Assembly (NCBI GenBank): GCA_020683205.1 | Contig: CP085689.1 | Coordinates: 2,784,230-2,848,229, forward strand | Direction of reading: 5' to 3' | DNA: 64,000 bases | Origin: Lentisphaerae bacterium WC36 | Lineage (GTDB): Bacteria > Verrucomicrobiota > Lentisphaeria > Victivallales > SZUA-371 | Part shown: positions 37,164 to 47,168 of the stretch, one piece after another | Layout of the letters: each line of letters starts with the position of its first letter | Numbering within the stretch: position 1 is the stretch's first letter | Notes under the pieces: model-generated | Told to the model about the DNA's origin: nothing | Databases searched by the model: none | The model's input: the letters and a program-made list of their open reading frames with translations, nothing else | Position numbers and translations under genes: made by a program

Positions 37164-37367
37164 GTGCTTCAAGACCCTTACCCAAAACATTATGCAAACG
37201 TTGAAAAACTAAAAAAAATCCTCATGCAAAGAGGCTTAGCAAACATGAACAATAATCAATTTTCAACTTTAGCAAAATTAAGCTCAACTAATGAAGAGCT
37301 CTGTAAAAAAATTATTGAGTCATTAATCATCAAAGAATTCGACAAACTAGTCAAAAATATACACTAA
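37164..37367 (+). CDS. Small protein of unknown function (67 aa)
   Basis: A GTG start preceded by AAGGAG at 8-base spacing, plus 67 hydrophilic residues with helical character (NVEKLKKILMQRGLANMNN, LAKLSSTNEELCKKIIESLII). No membrane segment or known motif. Good ribosome site and position behind the RNA/terminator at 36978-37060 argue that it is real, possibly controlled by that element. Function unknown. It converges with pyrH, with a shared terminator between. Confidence 0.6.
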   Translation: MLQDPYPKHYANVEKLKKILMQRGLANMNNNQFSTLAKLSSTNEELCKKIIESLIIKEFDKLVKNIH

Positions 37368-37380
37368 ACAGTATAAAAAG

Positions 37381-37420
37381 AAAAAACGTGACGTTGAAAA
37401 TTAATTCATAGTCACGTTTT
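37381..37420 (-). terminator. Terminator between the 67-aa gene and pyrH
   Basis: AAAACGTGAC (37383-37392) pairs with GTCACGTTTT (37411-37420). On the minus strand the stem runs into a T-rich tract (TTTTTTCTTTTT), giving a good pyrH terminator. On the plus strand only four T close the stem, so it may act weakly both ways. Confidence 0.75.
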
Positions 37421-37452
37421 CATAAAACATATAATAATTTGGAATATTACAA

Positions 37453-38175
37453 TTATTCACCAACTACAGAGGCAATTGTTAAGTCACCTTCAAGTACTTT
37501 TTCTAAGTTATTAGGATCAGAGAAATTAAATACTACAATTGGTAAATTATTATCGCTACACATTGAGAATGCCGTAGAATCCATCACGCCTAATTTACGT
37601 GATAAACATTCTGTATAAGAAATTTGTGTAAAGCGTGTGGCATTAGCATCTTTCATTGGATCAGCACTATAAATACCGTCAACTTTTGTAGCTTTTAAAA
37701 CAGCTTCGCAATCCATTTCAAGTGCTCTTAGTGTTGATGCTGTATCAGTTGTGAAATATGGACTGCCAGTCCCGCCCGTAAAGATACAAACTTTACCAGC
37801 ATTCATTGCATTAATCGCTTGATTACGGTTATAGTGACGCACAACTGGCTCCATTTGAATCGCACTGAAAACCTCTGCGGCAATGCCTGCATTATTTAAA
37901 GCGTCACGTAAGCAAAGCCCATTCATTACCGTCGCTAACATTCCCATATAGTCAGCTGTTACACGATCCATACCCCAGCTCGAACCATTAACTCCACGCC
38001 AAACATTACCTGCTCCAACCACAATTGCTAACTCAACACCGTTATCAACTACTTTTTGCACCGTATTGACTAACGTATCAAGCGCTTGGGCGTCATAACC
38101 TGAGTCTTGATAACCTTTTAAAGCTTCTCCACTAAGCTTTAAAAGTACTCTCTTATACTTATAACTTGTCGACAT
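37453..38175 (-). CDS. pyrH: Uridylate kinase
   Basis: 240 aa of the amino-acid-kinase fold: RVLLKLSGEALKG, VVGAGNVWRG, MDRVTADYMGMLATVMNGL, and TGGTGSPYFTTDTASTLRALEM are diagnostic of bacterial UMP kinase. It makes UDP from UMP and ATP and is usually GTP-activated, UTP-inhibited. AAAGGA precedes the ATG. tsf and frr, common neighbours, are not adjacent here. Confidence 0.97.
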   Translation of the reverse strand: MSTSYKYKRVLLKLSGEALKGYQDSGYDAQALDTLVNTVQKVVDNGVELAIVVGAGNVWRGVNGSSWGMDRVTADYMGMLATVMNGLCLRDALNNAGIAAEVFSAIQMEPVVRHYNRNQAINAMNAGKVCIFTGGTGSPYFTTDTASTLRALEMDCEAVLKATKVDGIYSADPMKDANATRFTQISYTECLSRKLGVMDSTAFSMCSDNNLPIVVFNFSDPNNLEKVLEGDLTIASVVGE

Positions 38176-38418
38176 TGTAAAATTCCTTTAAAATTTGAAT
38201 AATAATGATTTTTGAAGTGCACTATTTAAAGTTAATTTTTATTGATAAAAAAAAGCGATATTTCTCTTTTAATAATGCCCTCAAAATAATAATAACATCA
38301 ATTTTATCATTATTAAAGTTAATTTTACATTAAATTAATAAAAAAATAGTAAAACTATTATTTTAATCTTTTACAGAGTTGTTAATTAGTGCTAAATTAT
38401 TTCAAAAGTGAAATTAAA
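38176..38418. other. Divergent intergenic region upstream of pyrH
   Basis: Together with the promoter that follows, a 345-bp AT-rich gap between pyrH and the oxidoreductase gene. Apart from the promoter at 38419-38447 I see no gene, RNA or repeat. Confidence 0.5.
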
Positions 38419-38447
38419 TTGAAATTTTGAATGAAAAAAAGTATATT
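38419..38447 (+). promoter_or_regulatory. Sigma70-like promoter of the oxidoreductase-ispE pair
   Basis: TTGAAA (38419-38424), 17-bp spacer, TATATT (38442-38447). The predicted start near 38454 leaves a leader of about 67 nt to the ATG at 38521. Confidence 0.6.
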
Positions 38448-38520
38448 ATTGCTATAAAAATAATAAGTTAATATTGCTTGATTCAAGATTTTTCCGATAC
38501 AACAAAAGAGGATTTCTTAA

Positions 38521-39507
38521 ATGGATACTAAAATTAAAGTTGGCGTTATTGGAGTTGGAGCTCTAGGTCGTCACCATGCTCGTTTATATAATGAAAATGA
38601 TAAATGCACAGTTGTGGGCGTATTTGATGTTGACTTCGAACAATGTAAAAAAGTTGCCGAAGAATTTGATTTAACTCCTTTTGAAAAAATGGAAGAGTTA
38701 GCTGAAAAATGTGAAGCATTAAGCATTGCAGTACCTGCGACACTTCATCATGATATTTCTGCACCACTTTTAGAAATGGGCAGACACTTATTAATTGAAA
38801 AACCATTAGAATCTGATCTTGCAAAAGGACGTAAAATTGCTGAATTAGCAGCTAAGAATAATCTCGTTGTTGGTGTTGGACACGTTGAACGTTTCAATCC
38901 TGCAATGGATTATTTGGAAAGCCGCAAAGCTGAAAATATTTTCATCGAAGCACATCGTTTAGCGAACTACCCTCCTCCACGTCCAGGAATGCATCGTCGT
39001 GGAACAGAAGTTGGTGTTGTTTTGGATTTAATGATCCACGATATTGATTTAATTTTATCAATGGTTTCAAGTCCAATTACTTCAATTGACGCTGTTGGTA
39101 TTCCAGTGTTAAGTGCAACAGAAGATATTGCAAGCGTACGTATTCATTTTGAAAATGGTGCGGTAGCAAACTTAACTGCAAGCCGCGTTAGCGTTGATCC
39201 ATTACGCCGTTTTAGAGTTTTCCAAAGTGATTGTTACATTTCTATGGATTACGGTAAATGTTCAGGGATGATTTTAAAGAAAAATCGTATTGGCATTAAA
39301 GAAAAGAAAGTTGATTTAGATGAAAAAAATGCATTAGCACATGAAATCGACGACTTTGTCGACGCTGTTACAAAAACTATTGAAACTGGAGTTCTTCATA
39401 AAACTAAAGTCCCAGTTGAAGACGGCTTAAAAGCATTAGAAGTTGCAATCCAGATCACTGAAAACTTAACAATGCACAATGAAAAGCATGGCTTCACATT
39501 CAAATAA
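38521..39507 (+). CDS. Gfo/Idh/MocA-family oxidoreductase
   Basis: 328 aa. N-terminal NAD(P) Rossmann motif GVIGVGALGRHHARLY, the family EKP in LLIEKPLESD, VGHVERFNPAM, and a C-terminal alpha/beta substrate domain with VVLDLMIHDIDLILSM. Members oxidise or reduce sugars and related compounds; the GHxERFNP region resembles nucleotide-sugar dehydrogenases used for cell-surface sugars, but this is inference. Its 3' end overlaps ispE by 29 bp. A good promoter lies upstream. Confidence 0.88.
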   Translation: MDTKIKVGVIGVGALGRHHARLYNENDKCTVVGVFDVDFEQCKKVAEEFDLTPFEKMEELAEKCEALSIAVPATLHHDISAPLLEMGRHLLIEKPLESDLAKGRKIAELAAKNNLVVGVGHVERFNPAMDYLESRKAENIFIEAHRLANYPPPRPGMHRRGTEVGVVLDLMIHDIDLILSMVSSPITSIDAVGIPVLSATEDIASVRIHFENGAVANLTASRVSVDPLRRFRVFQSDCYISMDYGKCSGMILKKNRIGIKEKKVDLDEKNALAHEIDDFVDAVTKTIETGVLHKTKVPVEDGLKALEVAIQITENLTMHNEKHGFTFK

Positions 39508-40513
39508 AAATACAAATAATATCTCAGAGGCGGCAAAAATCAAGTATTCTAAAGAGATAATCGAATTGCCATTAACTGAAAACTCTGAATCAATGCAAGT
39601 TGTTAGTCATTTACGGCTAACAACACCTGCAAAAATTAATCTTTATTTGCGAGTTCCAGAAAAATTGCCCAACAATTATCACATTGTACAGACCATTTTC
39701 GCCCCAATAGAAAATCTTTTTGATATTATTGAAATAAAATTTCATAATTCAGATGAATCATTTGTTAATTTCCAATGCGATTCGGATCCAGATTTAGTTC
39801 CAAATGGTAATGATAATTTATGCCTTAAAGCCGCAAAATTATTTGCTGAACGACTCAAGTTAAAACCAAGTTGGACAATTATATTAACTAAAAACATTCC
39901 CGTTGCTGCGGGTATGGGTGGCGGAAGTAGCGATGCTGCAGCGGTCTTAAGATTACTCAATTTTTATTACGGCAATAAATTAGAGCGCATGGAATTAAAA
40001 AAAATTGCAGTCAAAATTGGTGCAGACGTCCCATTTTTCTTGACACCTGAATTCGCTACAGCTGAAGGAATTGGCGATATAATAACTCCTCTAGACGAAG
40101 TTCCACAAAAAAATGACCATAACAAAATTAACCTTTTAATCGTTTCACCACAATTTCCAGTTAGTGCTAAATGGGCTTATGAACACTTACCGATTTCAAC
40201 ATTTTCTGATAACAACACTAGTGAATGCGGCAATATGTATGCAAAAATGCAAGAAGCATTGCGCAATCGCAATAGTTTGGAAATTGCCCAATTATTGCAA
40301 AATGATTTAGAGTACAGCGTGGAAGAAAAATTTCCAATTTTAACCATTATTAGACGTGAACTTTATAGCGTTGGAGCTAATGGAGTACTAATGAGCGGCA
40401 GTGGCTCAACCATGTTTGCTGTTTTTTGCAATGAAGAATTTTTTCAAGAAGCACAGAAGACATTATTTACAATTTTACCTCAACACTTTTTAATAACTGC
40501 ATCAACTATGTAA
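39479..40513 (+). CDS. ispE: 4-diphosphocytidyl-2-C-methyl-D-erythritol kinase
   Basis: 344 aa. A GHMP-kinase core with LTTPAKINLYLRVPEK, ATP loop PVAAGMGGGSSDAAAVLRLL, KIGADVPFFL and late MSGSGSTMFAVF. It phosphorylates CDP-ME in the MEP isoprenoid pathway. The core starts only at about residue 46, so the ATG at 39479 gives an unusual 45-residue polar N-terminus overlapping the upstream gene. ATGs at 39488 and 39593 are alternatives, and none has a clear ribosome site, so the start is uncertain. Confidence 0.93.
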   Translation: MKSMASHSNKNTNNISEAAKIKYSKEIIELPLTENSESMQVVSHLRLTTPAKINLYLRVPEKLPNNYHIVQTIFAPIENLFDIIEIKFHNSDESFVNFQCDSDPDLVPNGNDNLCLKAAKLFAERLKLKPSWTIILTKNIPVAAGMGGGSSDAAAVLRLLNFYYGNKLERMELKKIAVKIGADVPFFLTPEFATAEGIGDIITPLDEVPQKNDHNKINLLIVSPQFPVSAKWAYEHLPISTFSDNNTSECGNMYAKMQEALRNRNSLEIAQLLQNDLEYSVEEKFPILTIIRRELYSVGANGVLMSGSGSTMFAVFCNEEFFQEAQKTLFTILPQHFLITASTM

Positions 40514-40623
40514 TAAATTTTAGTATTTATTTAGAAATAGTATTGTTTTTCAATTTTTTGCCATTACAATAATTATAAGAGGTTTTTTTCATTAAATTAT
40601 AATTATAAAATTTTGGTGAGAAC

Positions 40624-41505
40624 ATGAAGAACTATTTTTATACTTTTGTTGCTGTTTTATGGCTATTTTGTTCGATTAATATAACTGCTAAAAATACTGA
40701 TTCCAGTAAAGATCCAATTGACATTATTATAAAAGAACTAACTAATGAAAATATTTCTCGACAAAGCACTTCATTTATTCTTCAAGAATGGCAAGAAAAT
40801 GGGTTCAAAAAAATAAATAAAAATAAATTAAATATCATTTGTAAAATTGCTGCGCAAAATGCCAAAAATTTCCCATATGAAAAATACTTTGTTTTATCAA
40901 AAGCACAACGTGCTAAACTTTCACCAAAAACTAAAACTAAAGTGCGCAACAAAAGTATGAGTCTATTTTTACTTGCAATCGGCTATACCTATAAGGATAC
41001 AGCCGCAATAGCCTATGAAATTAGCATCCGCCAGCGTCCTTTTCATGGAGATTTTTTGTCACAAATCAACGCATGTAAAAAACATTTAAGGCGCCTTTCA
41101 GAAGTCCAATTATTTACGAGAGCAAGCCGCATTAAGCTTAATGTCTTAATCAAGATGCTTGAAAGTAAAAATTGTCATGAAAAACTTGATGAAAAAATAT
41201 CAATTATCTCCTCCACCGAAGATAAAGTTTTTATGAAACAACTCAAAAATCATCAATTACATAAAAACAGAGTAATTCGTCTTTGCAAAAGGGTTATCAA
41301 GCAAGCACAAAAACAAGAATATCAAGAATTTCGTCTTGAAATAATATCCAAGCTACACAATAAATTAGCGACTAAACATGAACAATTAAAGTGGTATATT
41401 GCTCTCCTGCAAAATGAATCCATTTCAAATGAAGAGCGCAATATTATCAGAAAGCGAATATCCTTAATTCAAGAGCAACTAAAACAAACTGCATCATTAA
41501 ATTGA
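40624..41505 (+). CDS. Putative exported protein of unknown function
   Basis: 293 aa. A signal peptide (YFYTFVAVLWLFCSINITAKN, cleavage likely near residue 23) leads to a Lys-rich, helical mature part with repeated basic stretches (RVIRLCKRVIKQAQKQEYQEF; KHEQLKWYIALLQNE). It may be a helical-repeat protein, but I recognise no domain. GGTGAG lies 3 bases before the ATG. It lies between ispE and the convergent broken sulfatase. Function unknown. Confidence 0.65.
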   Translation: MKNYFYTFVAVLWLFCSINITAKNTDSSKDPIDIIIKELTNENISRQSTSFILQEWQENGFKKINKNKLNIICKIAAQNAKNFPYEKYFVLSKAQRAKLSPKTKTKVRNKSMSLFLLAIGYTYKDTAAIAYEISIRQRPFHGDFLSQINACKKHLRRLSEVQLFTRASRIKLNVLIKMLESKNCHEKLDEKISIISSTEDKVFMKQLKNHQLHKNRVIRLCKRVIKQAQKQEYQEFRLEIISKLHNKLATKHEQLKWYIALLQNESISNEERNIIRKRISLIQEQLKQTASLN

Positions 41506-41642
41506 ACAGTGCTGAAAATTTCAACGTTGTTTGTACTAACAAAATAACTCTTTAGAATTTATAAAAAATAGCAATAAAATAATCATTTTCAGCAAAGACA
41601 GCCCTTTATCAAATTTAAAAATTTGACGAAATAGCACTAATT

Positions 41643-42994
41643 TTATTCATCATTCAACTTATACCTTGAATTATAGACATGAGCTTTATCCATTAAATTA
41701 AACCCTTTTATGAGTTTTTCGGGAAAATATTTAGCTAAATTCTTTTGTTCAGTTGGATCAGTGTTTAAATTATATAATTCAATTGAATTTTTATCACGTT
41801 TACGGCGTTTATTTATACGTAAATCAAGTAGCTTCCAGCCACTGTCAAAAATAATTGCTCTATCTCCTTCAAATTCCCAATATAAATATTTGTGTATCTT
41901 TTGATCAGCTGGATTTCCAAACATTTCTGGCAACATTGATATCCCATTAATATTTTTTGGAGGAGTAACACCAGCTAAGGAACAAAAAGTTGGCATTAAA
42001 TCCTGAAATCCACTACGTAAATTAGAAGTTGTATTGGCTTTAATTTTGGCTGGATAATGAGCGATTAACGGTACTTTAATACCACCTTCATGTAACTGAC
42101 GTTTAAGTCCTTTGTATGCTCCTGTTGAATTAAAAAACTTAAGACATGGACTTTTAGAAGCGCCATTATCAGTTGTTAAAAATACAACCGTCTTATCATC
42201 AATATTTAAATCTTTTAACAATTTGAATAAATCACCGATATTTTTGTCAACCAACGTCATCATTCCTGCATAAACCTCACACGTCTTTGCAACTTTTCCT
42301 TTTCCAAACTTACCTTCAAATTGTTGATAATATTTTTTTGGCATGTGATATTTTGCGTGTGGTAAAGTGATTGGTAAATATGCAAAAAATGGCTTATCTT
42401 TATTCTTTTTAATAAATTTAAATGCCTCATCAATAATTAAGTCATGGCTATATTTTTTCTTATTAAGAATCTCTTTTTGATTATCACTAACTAAATATTG
42501 GGGGTAATAACTGTGTGCATTCTTTTGATCCAGATAACCGTAAAATCGGTCAAAACCCTTTTGATTTGGGCTTGAACTACTATTTTCATCTCCTACGCTC
42601 CAGTAACATAGCCTGCTTCTTTTGCCTTTTCTGCAATACAAACTGATGATTTTATGCCAGTTTCTGAACTTAGCGTGTTAGCCCTAATGTCAGCTCTCCC
42701 CATGTGCTTCCCTGTCATCAATGCACACCGAGATGGAGCACATACCGTCGAACCTGCATAATGATTTAAAAAGGTCATCCCTTCTTTAGCCATTTTGTCA
42801 ATATTTGGAGTACTAAACTTTTTTTGTCCTAAGAAACTAAAGTCTGCATAACCAGCATCATCTAATAAAATGTAAATAACATTTGGTTGAGATTTTGACC
42901 CACGCTCGTTGACTTTGCTTCGGGCTTGAGTACTAGGTTGAAAGATTGCAAAAGCACTAAAAGCAGTGGTTAATAATAATAGTTTGTTTTTCAT
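41643..42994 (-). pseudogene. Sulfatase gene, frame broken near 42594-42601
   Basis: The 5' part (42593-42994) encodes a signal peptide, NVIYILLDDAGYADFSF metal site and the formylglycine motif CAPSRCALMTG, then stops after EAGYVTGA. The rest (to 41643) continues in another frame with SVGDENSSSSPNQKGFDRFYGYL, LPHAKYHMP, TTDNGASK and a normal C-terminus. A GKW-type segment with a conserved active-site Lys, normally between these parts, is missing. The loss fits deletion between two TGGAGCGT repeats. As written, it cannot make a full exported sulfatase. A sequencing error would be the alternative. About 450 aa in total if restored. Confidence 0.8.
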
Positions 42995-43114
42995 TGTTTA
43001 ATAACCCTTTTTATTTTAATTTTTGTAATGATACAAAAAAATAACGATTCTTTCATAAAAAAATTGTATTTTTACAAAAAAATCGATATAAATATTCAAA
43101 CTGTTAAAAAAAAT

Positions 43115-45337
43115 TTAAAATAATGAAGGCTCATCATCAATTAAAAAATCTTTAAATTTTTTAACTGTATCCGACAATTTTCCAAGATAATAATTAACGT
43201 TTTCATCACGTTCATTTCCATTATTATCAGCCAAAAGCTTACTATTGCCAACTACTGGAACTTTTTTCTTATCACCAATAACATAGTAACTAACTTGATC
43301 GCCACGCTCATACTTGCGTTCGGATTCAATTGCTAATTCATAAACAGCACTGCGACGCCCTTTCCCAGAAGCCATTTTCTTTTGATAATTCTCAAGAGAA
43401 TCGTTTAAAGTCTCTTTTTTAGCAAATTTTAACAATGGCAATTCATAATTAGAAATTTTTTCTTCATAAACAGCTTGTAATGCCACTGCTTCTGCTACTT
43501 TTTTATTTAATAATAATGTTACAACCTCTTCAATATAGTTGCGTAAAAACGGCTCTAAACCGCGTGACTTAAGTGCAGCGCCACGCATCACAACTTCATC
43601 ATTGTTTTCTAATAACGCATAATTTTTACTTTTATAACACAACATTGCCTGATACGTTGAGTCTAAATCAACCTCAATCCCTTTTGGCAATTTTTTTTGA
43701 ATTAATTTTTGAAAAGCCTCAGTATCGGTAACATTTTCTGGTGGACAAAAATAGATACCATCTGTATCCATTTCTAAAAGTTGTGCAGACTGAGAACTTA
43801 AAAAATCTTTCATAGTAACTAAAATTTCACGTCCCGAAGCAGTAACATTTTCTGCCAAATTAAAATCGCAAAACGTCCCCATACTAAATCCTAAATAACC
43901 ATAAAATGAATTAATTAGAATTTTAAATGAACTTTGCAACGCTTGATAGAAATCTTTAGTTGAAACATCTTCAGCATTACTTTGAGCATCTTTTGCTGAC
44001 AGGCGAAAATCTCTCAGCGTCGTTAAAAATTCGTTGAATAATCCCAATGAATCATTAGCAGGATTCATACTGTTTGCAACAATAATTGATGGGTATAGAC
44101 TACGCACATCACAATGCCAAACATTATCAAAAACACCAACTTCGAATGATTCTGTTAGTCCACCCGTAAAACGGAAAACTTCACCGCTTGCAAATGGCAG
44201 TGCTTGACTACGTGTTAAATATTCACCAACTAACAACGCCTCAATACGCATTGCATTACCACGAATTACGCAGTCTTGAAACTTAAATGGAATAATCTGC
44301 GCTTGATAAAAATAACTTGGCAGTAAAATTTCACTAATCGCATTAACCTCAAGCACATCATCAAGCGCATATGCTAATAATATTTCGCGACGTTCGTCAT
44401 CATTCCACATCACGGTGATTTCTTCGCCTGCGACATAAGTACGATCAGCACTTGCAACATTGAAATGTTTTGCCAAATATTTCAGGCCAAACCCTTCTAA
44501 ATTTCTATTGATCATATCGTAAAAAATCGCTAGATGAAACGTATCAACAAACGCACGGCCAAAAACATCGTAACGTGTATAATTGATTGTCCTCTCTGCT
44601 GCATTAAAGCGTGATGCACGTTTTTTAATCACACTTTTATCACGACCTAATGCCATTTTTACACGGTATTTTTTTGCTCGAGTTTCGAGGTATGGCAAAT
44701 CGAAATTAAAAATATTGTGCCCTTCAAGCACATCTGGATCTAATTTTTGAATCGTATCAACAAACTCTTTAATAATCGCTCTTTCATCACTATTTTCATC
44801 TTGATGAATAATTTTTTTGAATCCAAAATTATCACTAACAGTAATGATAATAATTTCATCTCCAACACGCGTAGCACTTGGAAAATCAAAGCCATCTGTT
44901 GTCATGACCTCGATATCAAATTGCACACGATGTAAATCTGTAAATTTTAAATTTCTAAACAATCTAATCTCTTGAGATGTCAACAGTTGTTGCTGCATAT
45001 CACTAAAAACTTTATATGGCGCATTTAGTGAACTTGGATTATATTTTGTCGTTGTTTTTAAAAATTTTACTGCTTCATCATATTCTTTTTTGTTTCTAAA
45101 TTCAGCAATGACATTAAATTTTCCTGCTCCATTTAAATTTTTAAATGAAACCTCCAACTCAACACCATTAAGCAACGCCTCATCATTCAACAATAAATAT
45201 GGTTTAAATTCAATTTCTTTTTCAATAATTTTTTGACCTTGTACGTCACGAATATACAATAAAGCTGAACCATCATTCAATGGCTCAGCTGCTACGACAC
45301 AATCAAATTTACTATTTATTAATTTGTCTAAATTCAT
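43115..45337 (-). CDS. polB: Family-B DNA polymerase (Pol II-like)
   Basis: 740 aa. The 3'-5' exonuclease is intact: Exo I D141-I-E143, Exo II HNIFNFDLPYLETRA, Exo III YALDDVLEVN. Polymerase motif A is D410 in DVRSLYPS, motif B KILINSFYGYLGF, motif C D524-T-D526. It is slightly shorter than E. coli Pol II (783 aa). Likely translesion or repair synthesis with proofreading. It starts 15 bp after the LeuA-like gene, an odd operon partner. No LexA-type site was recognised. Archaeal or viral origin cannot be excluded, but base composition is like its neighbours. Confidence 0.9.
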   Translation of the reverse strand: MNLDKLINSKFDCVVAAEPLNDGSALLYIRDVQGQKIIEKEIEFKPYLLLNDEALLNGVELEVSFKNLNGAGKFNVIAEFRNKKEYDEAVKFLKTTTKYNPSSLNAPYKVFSDMQQQLLTSQEIRLFRNLKFTDLHRVQFDIEVMTTDGFDFPSATRVGDEIIIITVSDNFGFKKIIHQDENSDERAIIKEFVDTIQKLDPDVLEGHNIFNFDLPYLETRAKKYRVKMALGRDKSVIKKRASRFNAAERTINYTRYDVFGRAFVDTFHLAIFYDMINRNLEGFGLKYLAKHFNVASADRTYVAGEEITVMWNDDERREILLAYALDDVLEVNAISEILLPSYFYQAQIIPFKFQDCVIRGNAMRIEALLVGEYLTRSQALPFASGEVFRFTGGLTESFEVGVFDNVWHCDVRSLYPSIIVANSMNPANDSLGLFNEFLTTLRDFRLSAKDAQSNAEDVSTKDFYQALQSSFKILINSFYGYLGFSMGTFCDFNLAENVTASGREILVTMKDFLSSQSAQLLEMDTDGIYFCPPENVTDTEAFQKLIQKKLPKGIEVDLDSTYQAMLCYKSKNYALLENNDEVVMRGAALKSRGLEPFLRNYIEEVVTLLLNKKVAEAVALQAVYEEKISNYELPLLKFAKKETLNDSLENYQKKMASGKGRRSAVYELAIESERKYERGDQVSYYVIGDKKKVPVVGNSKLLADNNGNERDENVNYYLGKLSDTVKKFKDFLIDDEPSLF

Positions 45338-45352
45338 AATCTCTATCGAGCT

Positions 45353-46930
45353 TTATTTGTTATCAATTTGCGAAACAACATGATTTAACATTTTTTCAGT
45401 TGCTTCAATTGCCGCCACCATTTGGTCACTATCAACACCAATGGTAATTAACATGCTGTCATTGTTATTAAAATATTGATTATTTGCAACATCTGATTCC
45501 CAGGTAATCATCGTTTCCACTAATGCATCAGTCATACCTCCTGGTGGAATTCTAACTTCATAATCTTTCAATGAAGGCGTTGTTACATTAATCTCTTCCA
45601 TTGCAATACGTACTGCTTGCACAAAAGCATCATATCCGCCGTCTCCAGATGCTGATGCTGTTAAAATTTTTCCATTAAAATCAATTTCAACGCTTGCGCA
45701 TGGGGATTCGCCTTTTTTGGTCGTAACACTATAATCAACAATTTTAATTTGGCTATATTTAGGACTACGCACAATTTTTGCAATGATAAATGGCAAATCA
45801 TCAGGTGTAATATTTTTCTTTTTATCGCCAAGGCGAATAACTTCACTTAAAATTGCATCACGCACATCTTTTGGCAAATCAAGACCTAATTCTTCTAAGT
45901 TCTTATCAATTGATGCTTTACCACTGGTTTTACCTAAAGCATAAATACGTTTACGACTAAAACGTTCTGGTAATAAGTCATTTGCATATAAATTTCCTTT
46001 TTTATCACCATCTGCATGGACACCACATGTTTGCGTAAACACATCGCTACCAACAATCGGACTATTTGCTGCAATTTTTTTACCTGTGATTGCCTCAACC
46101 ACGTTTGCTGTATAATGAATTTCTTCTTCAACAATATTAATTGTACGGTCTGTCATATCATGGATACATGCAACTATTTCACATAATGTTTGGTTCCCCG
46201 TACGTTCTCCTAAACCGTTCAAAGTCGTATGAATTCCATAAATTCCAGCTTCAACCGCCGCTAAAGAATTAGCAGTAACTAAACCATAATCATTATGACC
46301 ATGGAATTCATATTTTAATTTACTAGACGCTGTAATCATCCACTCTAAATAGCGCGTCATCTCTGCAGGAGTCAATATTCCCAATGTATCAGGCAACATT
46401 ACGCGTGCAACATTATGCTTTTCTAATTCTTTAACAAATGCAAAAACATATTGAAAACTATCACGCATACCACTTGACCAATCTTCTAAATAAACATTAA
46501 CAATTAACCCTCTACTATTTGCATAATCAATTTGCTCACACACTTCTTTATAGTGTTCTTCTGGAGTTTTTCCTAACTGGATACGACAATGTTTTTCAGA
46601 ACCTTTCGTCAGTAGGTTAATAACTTTACCTCCAGCAGCGCAAATCCAATCAACACTTTTTCCCTTATCAACAAATCCAAGCAATTCCACCTTATCAGCC
46701 ATTCCTTGACTTGCAGCCCATTCAATAATATTTTTTGCGCCAACATGCTCCCCTTCTGAAACACGTGCTGAGCCAACCTCAATACGATCAACTTTTAGTT
46801 TCTGCAACAATATTTTTGCTAATTGTAACTTTTCCTCAGGAGTATATGCTACTGCCGGAGTTTGTTCTCCATCACGAAGTGTTGTATCCATGATTTCAAC
46901 ATTTCTATCATATTTATAAGGTTTAACCAT
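45353..46930 (-). CDS. LeuA/citramalate synthase-family acyltransferase
   Basis: 525 aa. The HMGL-like catalytic barrel begins VEIMDTTLRDGEQTP and has YEFHGHNDYGLVTANSLAA and TLNGLGERTGNQ (metal and catalytic sites); SGKASIDKNLEELG follows. A C-terminal LeuA regulatory domain (ASVEIDFNGKILTASASGDG) suggests allosteric feedback. It clearly differs from the long LeuA at 23578. It could be a second isopropylmalate synthase or a citramalate synthase feeding isoleucine; the sequence alone does not decide. AGAAAGG precedes the ATG. polB follows 15 bp downstream. Confidence 0.85.
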   Translation of the reverse strand: MVKPYKYDRNVEIMDTTLRDGEQTPAVAYTPEEKLQLAKILLQKLKVDRIEVGSARVSEGEHVGAKNIIEWAASQGMADKVELLGFVDKGKSVDWICAAGGKVINLLTKGSEKHCRIQLGKTPEEHYKEVCEQIDYANSRGLIVNVYLEDWSSGMRDSFQYVFAFVKELEKHNVARVMLPDTLGILTPAEMTRYLEWMITASSKLKYEFHGHNDYGLVTANSLAAVEAGIYGIHTTLNGLGERTGNQTLCEIVACIHDMTDRTINIVEEEIHYTANVVEAITGKKIAANSPIVGSDVFTQTCGVHADGDKKGNLYANDLLPERFSRKRIYALGKTSGKASIDKNLEELGLDLPKDVRDAILSEVIRLGDKKKNITPDDLPFIIAKIVRSPKYSQIKIVDYSVTTKKGESPCASVEIDFNGKILTASASGDGGYDAFVQAVRIAMEEINVTTPSLKDYEVRIPPGGMTDALVETMITWESDVANNQYFNNNDSMLITIGVDSDQMVAAIEATEKMLNHVVSQIDNK

Positions 46931-47071
46931 TATTTTTACCTTTCTCCATTATCTATAATATTTTTTTAACTATTTAATATATCATTATCTTGCAGTTGTG
47001 CAAAATAATAAACTGAGTCTATGCAATATTTATATTTCATTTAAGTTATAACTGCTTATACACTTAAAAAG

Positions 47072-47102
47072 AAAAAACTTCTCGGATATTTCCCAGAAGT
47101 TT
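47072..47102 (-). terminator. Terminator downstream of the ROK gene
   Basis: AAACTTCTCGG (47075-47085) pairs with CCCAGAAGTTT (47092-47102) with one mismatch and a 6-nt loop. On the minus strand the stem runs into TTTTTTC. It separates the ROK gene from the LeuA-like gene. Confidence 0.78.
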
Positions 47103-47168
47103 AAAAAATCTATACTAAATAAAATCTTTTGATGATTTTATAAATTCTTAATCTATTTGAGGCTACCT

